64,000 nucleotides of DNA from UBA6770 sp965660875 (GCA_965660875.1 CBFIBQ010000015.1:1-64000), one strand, 5' to 3'; numbered from the stretch's first letter, positions 24,737-34,534 are shown. A program made the numbers and translations. Notes: generated by a model from the letters alone, not told the origin.

Positions 24737-25957
24737 ATGCAGCAATTTTTACATCAATGGGGCGAAGCTGCCTATACCAGTCTAGGTTTTTTCTGGATGG
24801 CCATGTGGGCTTTTGTTCTCGGATATGTTATCAGTTCTATGATACAGGTTTTCGTGACCGAAAAACGGATGCAAGCTGCAATGGGAAATACCAGCGGTAA
24901 AAGTGTCTTGTTAGGCACTTTCTTTGGGTTTATCAGCAGTTCTTGCAGCTTTTCAGCTCTGGCCACATCAAAGTCATTGTTTCAAAAAGGAGCCAGTTTT
25001 GTTTCGGCCATGGCTTTTTTATTGGCTTCTACCAATTTGGTTATCGAACTGGGAATTATTATTTCCATTTTTCTTGGTTGGCAGTTTGTAGTAGGGGAGT
25101 ATGTTGGCGGAATATTACTTATCTTAATAAGTTGGTTGCTTATTCGAATCATAAAACCAACTGCACTCATAAAGCGTGCTCGAAATAACCTAGAGCAGTC
25201 CCAGCAGAAAGAACACACTGACCAAAATTCGATGAGTAAAAAATTACGTTCCACAGTACACTGGGTAAAGGTTGGGAAACAGTATGTAATGGAGTGGAAA
25301 ATGGTTTGGAAAGATGTCACAGTTGGTTTTACTATTGCGGGAATTGTAGCAACTTTTGTCCCAGATGCATTTTTTGAAACCCTCTTTATCAATACAGGTA
25401 CTGATCAGAAGCCCTTTGATTTTTTAACCTTACTTGAACACGTTATTGTTGGACCCATTGCTGCGTTCCTAACATTTATAGGATCTATGGGCAACATTCC
25501 ATTGGCCGCCTTGTTATTTGGAAAAGGGGTGAGTTTTGCAGGCGTTATGGCCTTCATTTTTAGCGACTTGGTGGTATTTCCTGTTTTACGAATCAATGCT
25601 AAATACTACGGTTGGCGAATGGCTCTATTTATTGTGCTTCTATTGTTTAGTTCACTGATTGTAACCTCCCTGGTACTGCACTATGGGTTTGATTTGCTGC
25701 ATCTTATACCTGAAACAACCTCCATAAACCTAACTAAAAAGGAGCATTTTAGGATAGATTACACCCTCTTTTTAAACCTTGCCTTTTTAGCGATTTCAGG
25801 CATTCTAGTCTATTTCGCCTTCTTTAAAGGAAAAAATGTAATGCACCATAAAGAAATGGCTCCTAAGAGCCCACTGCTTGAAAAGGCCATGAAATGGATA
25901 GCTTTGTTCAGCTATTTATGGTTGGCCATTGGCATTTCTGTGAAGTATTTTTGGTAG
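24737..25957 (+). CDS. Permease of the UPF0718/ArsP-like family
   Basis: A 406-residue integral membrane protein with about eight to ten transmembrane segments and a central cytoplasmic loop (about 135-180). The early motif GTFFGFISSSCSFSALATSKSLF, with a Cys inside a membrane helix, and the repeat-like second half (TFIGSMGNIPLAALLFGKGVSFAG) are typical of the permease family that includes ArsP and YraQ. Those proteins export organo-arsenicals or other small thiol-reactive compounds; the substrate here is not known. A Crp-type regulator follows 129 bp later. Confidence 0.8.
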   Translation: MQQFLHQWGEAAYTSLGFFWMAMWAFVLGYVISSMIQVFVTEKRMQAAMGNTSGKSVLLGTFFGFISSSCSFSALATSKSLFQKGASFVSAMAFLLASTNLVIELGIIISIFLGWQFVVGEYVGGILLILISWLLIRIIKPTALIKRARNNLEQSQQKEHTDQNSMSKKLRSTVHWVKVGKQYVMEWKMVWKDVTVGFTIAGIVATFVPDAFFETLFINTGTDQKPFDFLTLLEHVIVGPIAAFLTFIGSMGNIPLAALLFGKGVSFAGVMAFIFSDLVVFPVLRINAKYYGWRMALFIVLLLFSSLIVTSLVLHYGFDLLHLIPETTSINLTKKEHFRIDYTLFLNLAFLAISGILVYFAFFKGKNVMHHKEMAPKSPLLEKAMKWIALFSYLWLAIGISVKYFW

Positions 25958-26086
25958 TACTTTTTAGTTTAAAATATTTATAAAAGAAAAACGCCCTTTT
26001 AACTAAAGCGGCTAAAGTTTTCGCTTTGAAAGCATGGGATATCAGAAGAATGTTAGCATCTAAGTCCTAAAAAACCACCTAATAAA

Positions 26087-26557
26087 TTGAAAAAGACAAT
26101 ACTTAAAAAAGGGCAAATTGTACAACGTAGTGGCGAACTAAACTCAATGGTTTATAGGGTAGAGTCTGGGTTATTGCGTAGCTATTCCATTGATAAAAAA
26201 GGTAAGGAGCATATCTTTATGTTCGCACCAGAAAACTGGACCATTGCCGATAGTGTTGCACCAGATAAACCCTGCGATTTGTTTATTGAAGCACTAGAAG
26301 ATTCAGTAGTATTTATTCGAGAAAAGCGGTTAGAGGACTCTACAAATCCACAACCTTTAATCAACAGAATTTCGGTTTTGCAAAAACGAGTGATTATGCT
26401 CATGAGTTCAACGGCCATTGAGCGTTACGAGCATTTTTTGGAAACCTACGCGGACATTGCTCAACGTGTTCCGCAGCGTATGGTAGCCTCCTACTTGGGT
26501 GTTACTCCTGAATCGTTGAGTGCGGTCAAAAAAGAATGGCTAAAAAAAACCAGCTAA
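26087..26557 (+). CDS. Crp/Fnr family transcription regulator
   Basis: A 156-residue regulator, short for the family (usually 190-230). It begins directly inside the cyclic-nucleotide-binding-like beta barrel (ILKKGQIVQRSGELNSMVYRVESGLLRSY) and ends with a helix-turn-helix (RMVASYLGVTPESLSAVKKEW). Cysteines for an Fe-S cluster are not arranged as in Fnr. The start is TTG 26087; there is no in-frame ATG near it, so the true start could lie slightly elsewhere. It probably controls the neighbouring permease and DoxX genes; this is inferred from position. Confidence 0.8.
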   Translation: MKKTILKKGQIVQRSGELNSMVYRVESGLLRSYSIDKKGKEHIFMFAPENWTIADSVAPDKPCDLFIEALEDSVVFIREKRLEDSTNPQPLINRISVLQKRVIMLMSSTAIERYEHFLETYADIAQRVPQRMVASYLGVTPESLSAVKKEWLKKTS

Positions 26558-26565
26558 TTTCATTT

Positions 26566-26581
26566 CTTACGGTATCGTAAG
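26566..26581. promoter_or_regulatory. Short inverted repeat between crp-like and doxX-like genes
   Basis: CTTACG-GTAT-CGTAAG is a perfect 6-bp dyad 53 bp before the DoxX-like start. It lacks a T-tract, so an operator is more likely than a terminator. Confidence 0.3.
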
Positions 26582-26634
26582 GCAATCCGTTTTTATCCAA
26601 TAGACATTTGTGCTAAACGATTAAAAAATTCAAA

Positions 26635-27033
26635 ATGGCAAAATTTCACGAAGATCAAATTGGTAAGGCACAAAAGATAACCGGGTATGTATTATCGGGG
26701 TTATTCAGTTTTCAAATTCTAATGGCAGGAGGGTTAAAGGTTGCCCAAGAAGCGGCCATACTTGAACGGATGAACAATATTCCAAATTGGGGAGACAAGG
26801 TGATGTTTATTGGCGTGCTTGAGTTGGTTTCACTTGCCTTGTATTGGATTCCTAAAACACAGAAAATCGGGTTCTATTTACTTTGCTCTTTTGTCGGCGG
26901 AATCATTGTAGCCGAAGTAGCAGCGGGCACTCATGTGGAACAAGGAGCACCTCCAGCGCCATTAGTTGGTATTGTAACTGCCGTTTTATTGTATGCTGGC
27001 ACTGCGCTCAGAAGACCTACTATGTTTAGATAA
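26635..27033 (+). CDS. DoxX-like membrane protein
   Basis: A 132-residue protein with four transmembrane segments (about 15-33, 58-74, 78-98 and 105-124), matching the size and layout of DoxX/DoxX-like proteins (GLKVAQEAAILERMNNIP; later LELVSLALYWIPKTQKIGFYLL). Members take part in redox or sulfur-related membrane functions, mostly uncharacterised. It is transcribed after the Crp-like regulator. Confidence 0.75.
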   Translation: MAKFHEDQIGKAQKITGYVLSGLFSFQILMAGGLKVAQEAAILERMNNIPNWGDKVMFIGVLELVSLALYWIPKTQKIGFYLLCSFVGGIIVAEVAAGTHVEQGAPPAPLVGIVTAVLLYAGTALRRPTMFR

Positions 27034-27094
27034 GCGCGATTATGAAAATTGAATCTATTGATTGTCTTGTGTAAAGTGCTTAAATAGAAACTAA

Positions 27095-27112
27095 CTAGTT
27101 GATATCAACTAG
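27095..27112. promoter_or_regulatory. Perfect 18-bp palindrome, candidate operator
   Basis: CTAGTTGATATCAACTAG reads the same on both strands. It lies in the 234-bp gap between the DoxX-like gene and the dipeptidase gene, about 155 bp before the latter. The inner TTGATATCAA resembles a Crp/Fnr half-site pair with the 4-bp spacer removed. A Crp-type regulator is encoded 540 bp upstream; the link is inference. Confidence 0.4.
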
Positions 27113-27267
27113 CAATGCATAGAGTTTTATAAACCAGAATGACAGCTCTACAGTGTTGGACATTGCGTCTCATTTGGTTGTGAGTAAGCGTTAAACTGTC
27201 TTATTAGGAGCATTAAAATCAACCGAAATCTACTAATTTCACGGCTCAAATTCAAAAGCACACTACG

Positions 27268-28650
27268 ATGTCAAAATATAAAGCCTCAATAGAAGAAAAT
27301 AAACAACGCTACTTAGACGAACTATTTGATTTACTGCGCATTCCGTCGGTAAGTGCCGATCCAGCATTCAAAGCAGACGTTCTGAAAACCGCCGATGAAG
27401 TAGCGAAACGGTTGACCGAAGCAGGAGCAGAAAATGTGGAAGTTTGCGAAACACCTGGCTACCCAGTGGTTTATGCCGATAAAATTATAGACCCTGCAAA
27501 GCCAACAGTTTTGGTATACGGTCACTACGACGTGCAACCAGCAGATCCTATGGAGTTATGGGATTCGGGTCCCTTTGAGCCGGTTATAAAAACCACCGAC
27601 AAACACCCAGAGGGCGCCATTTTCGCTCGAGGTGCCTGTGACGATAAGGGCCAAATGTATATGCACGTAAAAGCGTTTGAGTTGATGATGCAGCACAATA
27701 CTTTACCATGTAACGTAAAGTTCATGATTGAAGGTGAAGAGGAAGTAGGTTCTGCGAACCTTGAATGGTATGTAAAACGCAATCAGGAGAAATTAAAGAA
27801 CGACGTGATCCTTATATCGGATACGGGTATGTTGGCAAATGATATTCCCTCGATAACCACTGGACTTCGAGGTTTGGCTTATATGGAGGTTGAAGTTACT
27901 GGACCAAACCGTGATTTACACTCAGGTTTATATGGTGGAGCGGTGGCTAACCCTATAAATATCCTCACTAAAATGATTGCTTCGTTGCAAGATGAGGACA
28001 ATCGAATTACGATACCAGGGTTTTACGATAAAGTAGAAGACTTAAGTGACGAGGAACGAGCGGAAATGGCCAAAGCGCCATTTAGTTTAGATGCATACAA
28101 AGCCGCATTAGACATTGATGATGTACACGGTGAAACCGGATATTCGACCATGGAACGAAACTCCATTCGACCTACTTTGGACGTAAACGGAATTTGGGGT
28201 GGATATACTGGAGAAGGAGCTAAAACAGTGATAGCAAGTAAGGCTTATGCTAAAATCTCCATGCGTTTGGTGCCTAACCAAACTCCAGACGAAATATCTG
28301 AATTATTTGAAAAACACTTTAAAGCAATTGCACCCAAGTGTGTGAAGGTAAAGGTTACTCCGCACCACGGTGGACATGGTTATGTTACCCATACAGATAA
28401 CCCCGCTTATCAAGCGGCGAGTAAAGCATACGAGACTACCTTTGGTAAAAAGCCAATTCCAGTTCGTTCGGGTGGTAGTATTCCAATTGTGGCCTTATTT
28501 GAGCAAGAATTGGGCTCAAAGTCTATTCTTATGGGTTTTGGTTTGGATAGCGATGCGATTCACTCACCAAACGAACATTACGGGGTATTCAATTACCTAA
28601 AAGGTATTGAAACCATTCCTTACTTCTATGAGTATTTTGCCCATGTGTAG
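27268..28650 (+). CDS. M20 family dipeptidase
   Basis: A 460-residue metallopeptidase of the M20/ArgE/CPG2 family, likely a cytoplasmic dipeptidase. Metal and catalytic motifs are visible: VLVYGHYDVQPADP (about 89-102; His and Asp ligands), ARGACDDKGQMY (bridging Asp), and IEGEEEVGS with the catalytic Glu and metal-binding Glu. The dimerisation insert (about 200-330, GPNRDLHSGLYGG) is present, and the last ligand is in HSPNEHYGVFNYLKG. Length is normal for the family. It hydrolyses short peptides for amino-acid use. Confidence 0.92.
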   Translation: MSKYKASIEENKQRYLDELFDLLRIPSVSADPAFKADVLKTADEVAKRLTEAGAENVEVCETPGYPVVYADKIIDPAKPTVLVYGHYDVQPADPMELWDSGPFEPVIKTTDKHPEGAIFARGACDDKGQMYMHVKAFELMMQHNTLPCNVKFMIEGEEEVGSANLEWYVKRNQEKLKNDVILISDTGMLANDIPSITTGLRGLAYMEVEVTGPNRDLHSGLYGGAVANPINILTKMIASLQDEDNRITIPGFYDKVEDLSDEERAEMAKAPFSLDAYKAALDIDDVHGETGYSTMERNSIRPTLDVNGIWGGYTGEGAKTVIASKAYAKISMRLVPNQTPDEISELFEKHFKAIAPKCVKVKVTPHHGGHGYVTHTDNPAYQAASKAYETTFGKKPIPVRSGGSIPIVALFEQELGSKSILMGFGLDSDAIHSPNEHYGVFNYLKGIETIPYFYEYFAHV

Positions 28651-28799
28651 TAGAGCAGTTTTGCGTTTTCCTATAAATGTTAAATAGCTTTTAAACGGTA
28701 TTAATTGTGTTAATGTGTGACCAGTGTTACATCCATTGTATGTAATAAAATTTTTCTTGCGGCCTTTTCAATAATACAATTGGGAACCTACAAACATTT

Positions 28800-29624
28800 A
28801 TGAAAATATTGATGCTTACCAAGTTTTCGCAAACGGACCATTTTGTGAGTCAGTTTGCCGAGCGTATTCACCGAAACTTATCCTTATCTGTAGACCTGCT
28901 TTATGTTATTCAAGCGTATTCAGAAGTGCCCCTAAAAAAAGACGGCACCATAGTCGACAATTGCACAGAAGTGGACCTTTCAGGGCTCTATGAGCAGCAA
29001 GTTGCGGACAAAGAGCGAATGGCTCAATTAGACCATGACTTTTTCAACAAGCGAGAAGTATTGATAGGAGATTTGGAGGAAGTGGTTGCACACAAACTGG
29101 ATTCAGAAAATTATGATGCACTTTTTATGGGTGCACATCCTACGAGTTTTTTAGAAGATTTAATCAGTGATACAACCCTAGAACGGATAATAAAAAGTGC
29201 CAACATTCCCGTGCTCAGTCTGAAATGCAACCGCAGTCATGATCATGCTATTGAACGCATAGGTTTATTTGATGATTTTAATGGTCGCCATGTTGACGTC
29301 AAAGAGGTGAAGCGCATAGCGGATGCTTTTAACGCAACGGTGCTCTTGTACAAGATTATGCACAAGGAGGAGGATGGCTCAAAAGAAGAAATAGAAAAAC
29401 GTATGCTGGCATTTGCTGAATTCAACAAGCTGTCGAAATACGAGTGTCATATTCTGGATCAACACATGCGCGATGAAGACCAACTGACGGTGCATATGAT
29501 TGAGGATGATTTACATATGATTGCCGTTTCTAGCCTGCACAGCAGTAGGAAAAACCATTTAATTGCTAAAGATTTAAAAACGTCGGTTGCCAATCACGTA
29601 TTTGCCCCACTTTTAATTTACTAA
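28800..29624 (+). CDS. Universal stress protein (tandem USP-like)
   Basis: A 274-residue cytoplasmic protein with two USP-like alpha/beta halves. The first starts MKILMLTKFSQTDHFVSQFAERI and includes DALFMGAHPTSFLEDLISDTTLERIIKSANIPVLSLKC, the end of a USP fold. The second half is divergent and shorter. The ATP-binding GxxGx9G(S/T) motif is not intact, so nucleotide binding is unsure. It is followed by two YeeE/YedE genes, 12 and 9 bp apart, which suggests one operon for stress or sulfur handling. Confidence 0.8.
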   Translation: MKILMLTKFSQTDHFVSQFAERIHRNLSLSVDLLYVIQAYSEVPLKKDGTIVDNCTEVDLSGLYEQQVADKERMAQLDHDFFNKREVLIGDLEEVVAHKLDSENYDALFMGAHPTSFLEDLISDTTLERIIKSANIPVLSLKCNRSHDHAIERIGLFDDFNGRHVDVKEVKRIADAFNATVLLYKIMHKEEDGSKEEIEKRMLAFAEFNKLSKYECHILDQHMRDEDQLTVHMIEDDLHMIAVSSLHSSRKNHLIAKDLKTSVANHVFAPLLIY

Positions 29625-29636
29625 ACAAACAACACT

Positions 29637-30203
29637 GTGATAGAATTAATATCAAAACCATGGTCGTGGTATATAGCTGGGCCGCTGATTGCACTGGTCA
29701 TGTTCTTACTTTTATACGAAGGCAAAAACTTTGGAATGTCTTCCAATTTGCGCACCTTATGTTCCATGGGTGGAGCTGGTTCTTTGGGAGCGTTTTTTAG
29801 GTACGATTGGAAGTCTCAACGCTGGAATCTGGTCGTTGTGCTGGGAGCCCTAATTGGTGGATTTATTGGGCATTATTTTTTAACACCAGATACAACTATT
29901 GACTTGAACTCAGCAACAATAGCATCATTAAAAGGTCTTGGTTTTGAGTCGCCCGGGACTCAGTACGTACCGCCCGAATTGTTTGGCTACGAACGGTTGT
30001 TTTCCATCAAAGGTTTTGGATTGTTAGCCCTTGGAGGTTTTTTGGTGGGCTTTGGCGCCCGATATGCCGGAGGATGCACCTCAGGGCACGCCATAAGTGG
30101 GCTAAGTAATTTGCAAATTCCGTCACTGATTGCGGTTATTGGTTTTTTTATCGGCGGTTTACTTATGACACACTTTCTTTTACCCATTCTTCTAACTGTT
30201 TAA
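29637..30203 (+). CDS. YeeE/YedE family (DUF395) transport protein, first half
   Basis: A 188-residue membrane protein with about four or five transmembrane segments. The signature ARYAGGCTSGHAISGLSNLQ near residues 140-160 has the conserved Cys used by YeeE-type thiosulfate transporters. In Bacteroidota the family is often split in two small subunits, as here. It starts with GTG at 29637. The likely role is uptake of thiosulfate or another sulfur compound. Confidence 0.85.
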   Translation: MIELISKPWSWYIAGPLIALVMFLLLYEGKNFGMSSNLRTLCSMGGAGSLGAFFRYDWKSQRWNLVVVLGALIGGFIGHYFLTPDTTIDLNSATIASLKGLGFESPGTQYVPPELFGYERLFSIKGFGLLALGGFLVGFGARYAGGCTSGHAISGLSNLQIPSLIAVIGFFIGGLLMTHFLLPILLTV

Positions 30204-30212
30204 TAAAATTCT

Positions 30213-30626
30213 ATGAAATACCTTAGATACTTACTGATTGGAATTTTATTTGGCATCACTCTTTACAAGGCACAGGTCATCTCTTGGTATCGCATTTATG
30301 AGATGTTCCGATTTGAATCCTTTCACATGTATGGCATTATCGGTTCAGCGGTGTTTTTAGGTGCAATTACTATCTTCTTAATTAAAAAGAACAACATGAA
30401 AGATGGTCATGGCTTTAGAATTAGCATTGCGCCAAAAAACAAAGGAATCACCAGGTATTTGTTAGGCGGAAGCATTTTTGGCTTAGGCTGGGCCTTGTCG
30501 GGCGCATGCCCGGGACCCATGTACATTTTGGCTGGTACAGGCTTGGTGAGTATTTTGGTTGTTATTGCCTTTGCCGCTTTAGGTACGCTGATTTATGGTC
30601 TAATCCGAAATAAACTGCCGCATTAG
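30213..30626 (+). CDS. YeeE/YedE family (DUF6691-like) transport protein, second half
   Basis: A 137-residue membrane protein with four transmembrane segments. The motif GLGWALSGACPGPMYILAGTG (about 94-114) carries the second conserved Cys of the YeeE/YedE fold. It is the partner of the preceding gene, 9 bp away. Confidence 0.85.
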   Translation: MKYLRYLLIGILFGITLYKAQVISWYRIYEMFRFESFHMYGIIGSAVFLGAITIFLIKKNNMKDGHGFRISIAPKNKGITRYLLGGSIFGLGWALSGACPGPMYILAGTGLVSILVVIAFAALGTLIYGLIRNKLPH

Positions 30627-30745
30627 CTCATTTAGCAGAGTTCTTCAACCTTCTGAATTATTTAAATAAACGGCTAGTGCGTCTCTAAATACGGTTGGTA
30701 AACTAATAGGATGCTTAGTAATCGATATTGTGTTTATTTGTTTTT

Positions 30746-31495
30746 ATGTTGAAGGCAATCGTGATTGATGATGAGGAGCGCGCAAGAAGGTTGATCGCTA
30801 ATTTACTCGAGGAATACTGCCAAGAGGTAGAAGTAGTAGCCAAATGCGAAAACGTTCCCGATGCCGTAATTAAAATTAACGAGCTCAAACCCGATGTGGT
30901 ATTTTGTGACATAGAAATGCCGGATTATAACGGGTTTGATTTACTCTCCTTTTTTTCAACGATTGAATTTGAACTGGTTTTTGCAACCGGGTACAGCGAA
31001 TACGCCATAAAAGCATTTGAAGTTTCTGCCGTCGATTATATCCTAAAGCCTATTCAAATTGAAGCATTAAAGTCCTCAATTGAAAAGGTTCGACAAAAAA
31101 GAAACGTATCTACTATTCACGAGCGCATGCAGGTGTTAAAAGAAAATATAGAGCACCAAGACATTCAAAAAATTGCACTTCCAGTATCTGACGGGCTGGT
31201 ATTCATAGACATTCACAATATTGCGCATATTGAAGCCGACCGTGCCTATTCAAACGTTCACTTGGCCTCTGGTAAAACCATTTTGGTGAGTAAAAGACTC
31301 AAATTGTTTGAAGAGTTGTTGGCGGATAAAAAACAGTTTTTTAGAGCCCACCGTTCCAGTCTAATCAACATAAGTTTTATCAAAAAATATGTCCGAGCAG
31401 AACGTATTATTGTGTTGGACAACAATCAGTTGGTGAATTTAGCACGTGAAAAAAAATCCGAATTTGAGTCCTATATCCAACACATTCGACTGTAG
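30746..31495 (+). CDS. LytTR family response regulator
   Basis: A 249-residue response regulator. The receiver domain (1-120) has the acidic pocket DDEE (8-11), phosphoacceptor Asp55 in CDIEMPD, and the Lys of YILKPIQ. The LytTR DNA-binding domain (about 145-245) includes IEADRAYSNVHLASG and RAHRSSLINISFIKKY. ATG at 30746 is used; an in-frame TTG lies 18 bp upstream. The 3' end overlaps the kinase gene by 50 bp, so the pair is co-translated. Confidence 0.92.
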   Translation: MLKAIVIDDEERARRLIANLLEEYCQEVEVVAKCENVPDAVIKINELKPDVVFCDIEMPDYNGFDLLSFFSTIEFELVFATGYSEYAIKAFEVSAVDYILKPIQIEALKSSIEKVRQKRNVSTIHERMQVLKENIEHQDIQKIALPVSDGLVFIDIHNIAHIEADRAYSNVHLASGKTILVSKRLKLFEELLADKKQFFRAHRSSLINISFIKKYVRAERIIVLDNNQLVNLAREKKSEFESYIQHIRL

Positions 31496-34448
31496 CGCTA
31501 ATTGGAGCAAGTTATTGCTTGCATTAGGTTTTCTGCTGATTGGGACAATTACTATGGCTCAAATTGAAATGGACGTCAACCGTTACAGTTTTAATGAAGA
31601 GCGAAGTTTTGACCACAGAGTGGTTTACGATGTAGCCGAAGCTGAAAATGGCCACATATGGTTTGGAACAGTCGACGGCTTGGTTCGCTTTGATGGTCAC
31701 TATTTTAAAAAATACCTTTCACACGCATACGACAATGAGGTAAGCGACATTCAATTTGATGCTGAAGGAAATGTGTGGTGTGTGAATTTTGGCGGGCAGC
31801 TTTTTTCTGTTCGTGGAGATAGTTTGAAGGTAGAAATTAAACAATCCTTCAACAGCAATATTATCAGTTCTTATAAGGTGTTGAAAGACAGAATTATATA
31901 CTCCACGTACAACGGTAATCGTTTAATGGCATACCATCGACAAACTGGTCAAGATTCCCCTTTATACATTATCCCAAATAACAAGATGTTGAACTGTGAA
32001 ATCTTTACGGATTCGGGCATAGTTTTGATGCAGACAAAGGGCAAAAGTCCCAATTATTTATTTGATCGTTTATACCTCAATTGGAATGGGGAGATCGTGG
32101 ATAGTATGCGGGTAACTAGCGCTATTGATATCAGTGGGGCCTTAAGGCTGATGTCCAATGCCCAGGGTAAACTGTATTTATCGGTATTGAATAAGGTGCT
32201 TAAGGTTATTGATTTCGAAACAGGAAAAATAGTTTTTGAAGATGCCACAACCAATGCTGTGGAAACCAACACACTTCAATTCTTTAAGAACGATTTGTTT
32301 TTATTGAAAAAGGATGCCGCGTATGTATTGGACCTTAAGTCGGGTAGTGGTTACAAGAAAAAACTACTCAAAGGAGTGAGCGCAAGTTCATTTATGAAGG
32401 ACAGAGAAGAGAATATTTGGGTGAGCTCCATAAATATGGGCGTATTTATCATTCCCAATTTACAATTCATGCACGGAAAACTTACTGATAGTAAAGTAAC
32501 AGCAGTAACCATGGATTCGGCTTCGAATGCTTACTTCCAAGACATACAAGGCAATTTTCATGAAACAACGTTCCCATATTCCTCGAGTCGACTCATTTCT
32601 TCTAAAGTAAAAAATGTGCATTCCCTCTTTTACAACCCTTTTCAAAATACGGTTGTTCTTGGGACACCGAATAAAATTTATAAGATCCATTCTAAACAGC
32701 TAACGACTTCTGGTGACTTTCTGCAATCCTTTAAGAAAGGAGTGGCTTTAGATGACAGCACCTTTGTTTACACCTTTTCACGAAAAGCGGAGGTGTATAG
32801 TCCAACTAAGAACATCAATCAAAGCATTCGTTGGAAAGGCTCGCAGAACCCCAAAGATAATAGCAGACTTTTACTTCGCAATAAACGAGCACTAGAAGTA
32901 GCGGTAGAAAAAGGAATGGGTTGTTACGTGGATTATATAGATGGTTTGATGTACTACCAACAAGCTGCCGCTCCAAGTTTTGTTACTTATGAAGGAAACC
33001 GGTTATTGGTAACAGCCATAAGCTCTAGCGAATCACTAGGCGTTTGGGCGCTTGTAAACGGCAGATCTTTACTTCAATTAAAAAATGGAGCAGTGGTTTT
33101 CAGTACGCTCTTAGCAGATCGGGCAGACCGCATATTTTGTAGCGGAAAGCACCTATTGATAACTACTAAAAAAAGTATTGTAGTCTTTACACCAACAACC
33201 AAGGAGCTATTCGAAATCAATTATATGGATGGGGTAATCCCCGATAATTTTTTAAGCGTAACTGCCGTGGATTCTACTGTTTTTCTATTTGGGGAGCACT
33301 TCATCCAGCAGTTCCCGCTAGGAGGCAGTAAGCAAAACCATTTACCACCAGCTATCGATCTCACCTTAATAACAGCCGGTAATAAACCGTTAAAGGAGGA
33401 TAGCTTGTACCAGTTGAGCTACGAACAAAATGACCTGCAAGTAAACTTTACGACCATTGCTACCCGAAGCAGAGGAGAGGATAAAGTATATTATAGACTA
33501 GGCAGTAATGAAGCATGGCGCAGCACCAACAAAAACTCAACGACCATTCGATTACCCCAACTGGCCCCAGGAGCATATCAGTTTCAAATTAAAGCCTGCA
33601 ATGAGCACGGCATTTGCTCCCAACCCATAAAAAAGCAAATAATAATTGCCGCACCGTATTACTTGGAGTGGTGGTTTTACTTGGCTATATTTTTAGCAAG
33701 CTCTTTGCTTCTAATCGTATTTTTTCAAAACCGACTGAGGCAAAAACAGACTCAAATCAGCTTGATTGAAGAGCAAGAACAACTAAAAAGTGCATTGTAC
33801 AAATCACAGACGGCAGCGGTTCAATCACAAATGAATCCACATTTTTTATTTAATGCACTCAACTCGGTGCAAGATTTGGTCATAACCAAGGACATTGAGG
33901 GATCTAATAAATATTTAGGTAAATTCAGCGATCTACTGCGGAAGATATTAAAATCTTCACAAGAGACCTTGATTTCCCTGGAGGAGGAGTTAAGTATTAT
34001 CGAATTGTATTTAGAGTTAGAAAAACTTCGTTTTGGAGATGAGTTCAGTTACTCCATAAAAAACGACCTTAGTTCGGCGCAAATAAACGGCTTAATGCTA
34101 CCCGCTATGGTGATTCAGCCCTTTGTTGAAAACGCTATAAAGCATGGCCTTTTTCATAAAAAAGGAGCGAAAAATTTGGACATTCACTTTTCTTTAAAAA
34201 ACCAGTTTTTAGTTTGTGAAATTGAAGACAATGGTATAGGGAGAGAACGTTCCAAAGCCCGTGCTCAAAAAGGTGGAATGCTGCACAATGGGTTTTCAAC
34301 CGAAGCTGTAAAAAAACGCATTTCAGTTATGGAGCAAGCCTTAAAAACCAGCATTAATTTGCGCTTTATTGACAAAGAAGAACCGGATAATTCAGGGACC
34401 ATTGTTCGAATTGAATTCCCCACCAATATAGCACCCTACGATTCGTAA
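31446..34448 (+). CDS. LytS-type sensor histidine kinase with beta-propeller sensor
   Basis: A 1000-residue membrane kinase. A signal sequence (about 20-39, LLLALGFLLIGTITMAQ) precedes a periplasmic two-component-regulator propeller (ENGHIWFGTVDGLVRFDG, DREENIWVSS), then a Y_Y_Y domain (about 640-735) and one transmembrane segment (about 743-763). The cytoplasmic part is a His_kinase domain with QSQMNPHFLFNAL (His799), PFVENAIKHG and EDNGIGRERS. The start is GTG 31446, inside the regulator gene; later in-frame starts would remove the signal peptide. It should phosphorylate the adjacent LytTR regulator in response to an extracellular cue. Confidence 0.9.
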   Translation: MKKNPNLSPISNTFDCSANWSKLLLALGFLLIGTITMAQIEMDVNRYSFNEERSFDHRVVYDVAEAENGHIWFGTVDGLVRFDGHYFKKYLSHAYDNEVSDIQFDAEGNVWCVNFGGQLFSVRGDSLKVEIKQSFNSNIISSYKVLKDRIIYSTYNGNRLMAYHRQTGQDSPLYIIPNNKMLNCEIFTDSGIVLMQTKGKSPNYLFDRLYLNWNGEIVDSMRVTSAIDISGALRLMSNAQGKLYLSVLNKVLKVIDFETGKIVFEDATTNAVETNTLQFFKNDLFLLKKDAAYVLDLKSGSGYKKKLLKGVSASSFMKDREENIWVSSINMGVFIIPNLQFMHGKLTDSKVTAVTMDSASNAYFQDIQGNFHETTFPYSSSRLISSKVKNVHSLFYNPFQNTVVLGTPNKIYKIHSKQLTTSGDFLQSFKKGVALDDSTFVYTFSRKAEVYSPTKNINQSIRWKGSQNPKDNSRLLLRNKRALEVAVEKGMGCYVDYIDGLMYYQQAAAPSFVTYEGNRLLVTAISSSESLGVWALVNGRSLLQLKNGAVVFSTLLADRADRIFCSGKHLLITTKKSIVVFTPTTKELFEINYMDGVIPDNFLSVTAVDSTVFLFGEHFIQQFPLGGSKQNHLPPAIDLTLITAGNKPLKEDSLYQLSYEQNDLQVNFTTIATRSRGEDKVYYRLGSNEAWRSTNKNSTTIRLPQLAPGAYQFQIKACNEHGICSQPIKKQIIIAAPYYLEWWFYLAIFLASSLLLIVFFQNRLRQKQTQISLIEEQEQLKSALYKSQTAAVQSQMNPHFLFNALNSVQDLVITKDIEGSNKYLGKFSDLLRKILKSSQETLISLEEELSIIELYLELEKLRFGDEFSYSIKNDLSSAQINGLMLPAMVIQPFVENAIKHGLFHKKGAKNLDIHFSLKNQFLVCEIEDNGIGRERSKARAQKGGMLHNGFSTEAVKKRISVMEQALKTSINLRFIDKEEPDNSGTIVRIEFPTNIAPYDS

Positions 34449-34534
34449 ACCCAAAGCAACCGATAGTAAATAGTCGACGGTGTTTCTGCGTGCTTTCCTT
34501 TCACATTTGAACTGAAATTCAAAAAAGGAAAGAA

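Noticed and set aside
26005..26027. AAAGCG/CGCTTT inverted repeat after the permease gene as a terminator
   Set aside because: The stem is only 6 bp and no T-run follows on either side.
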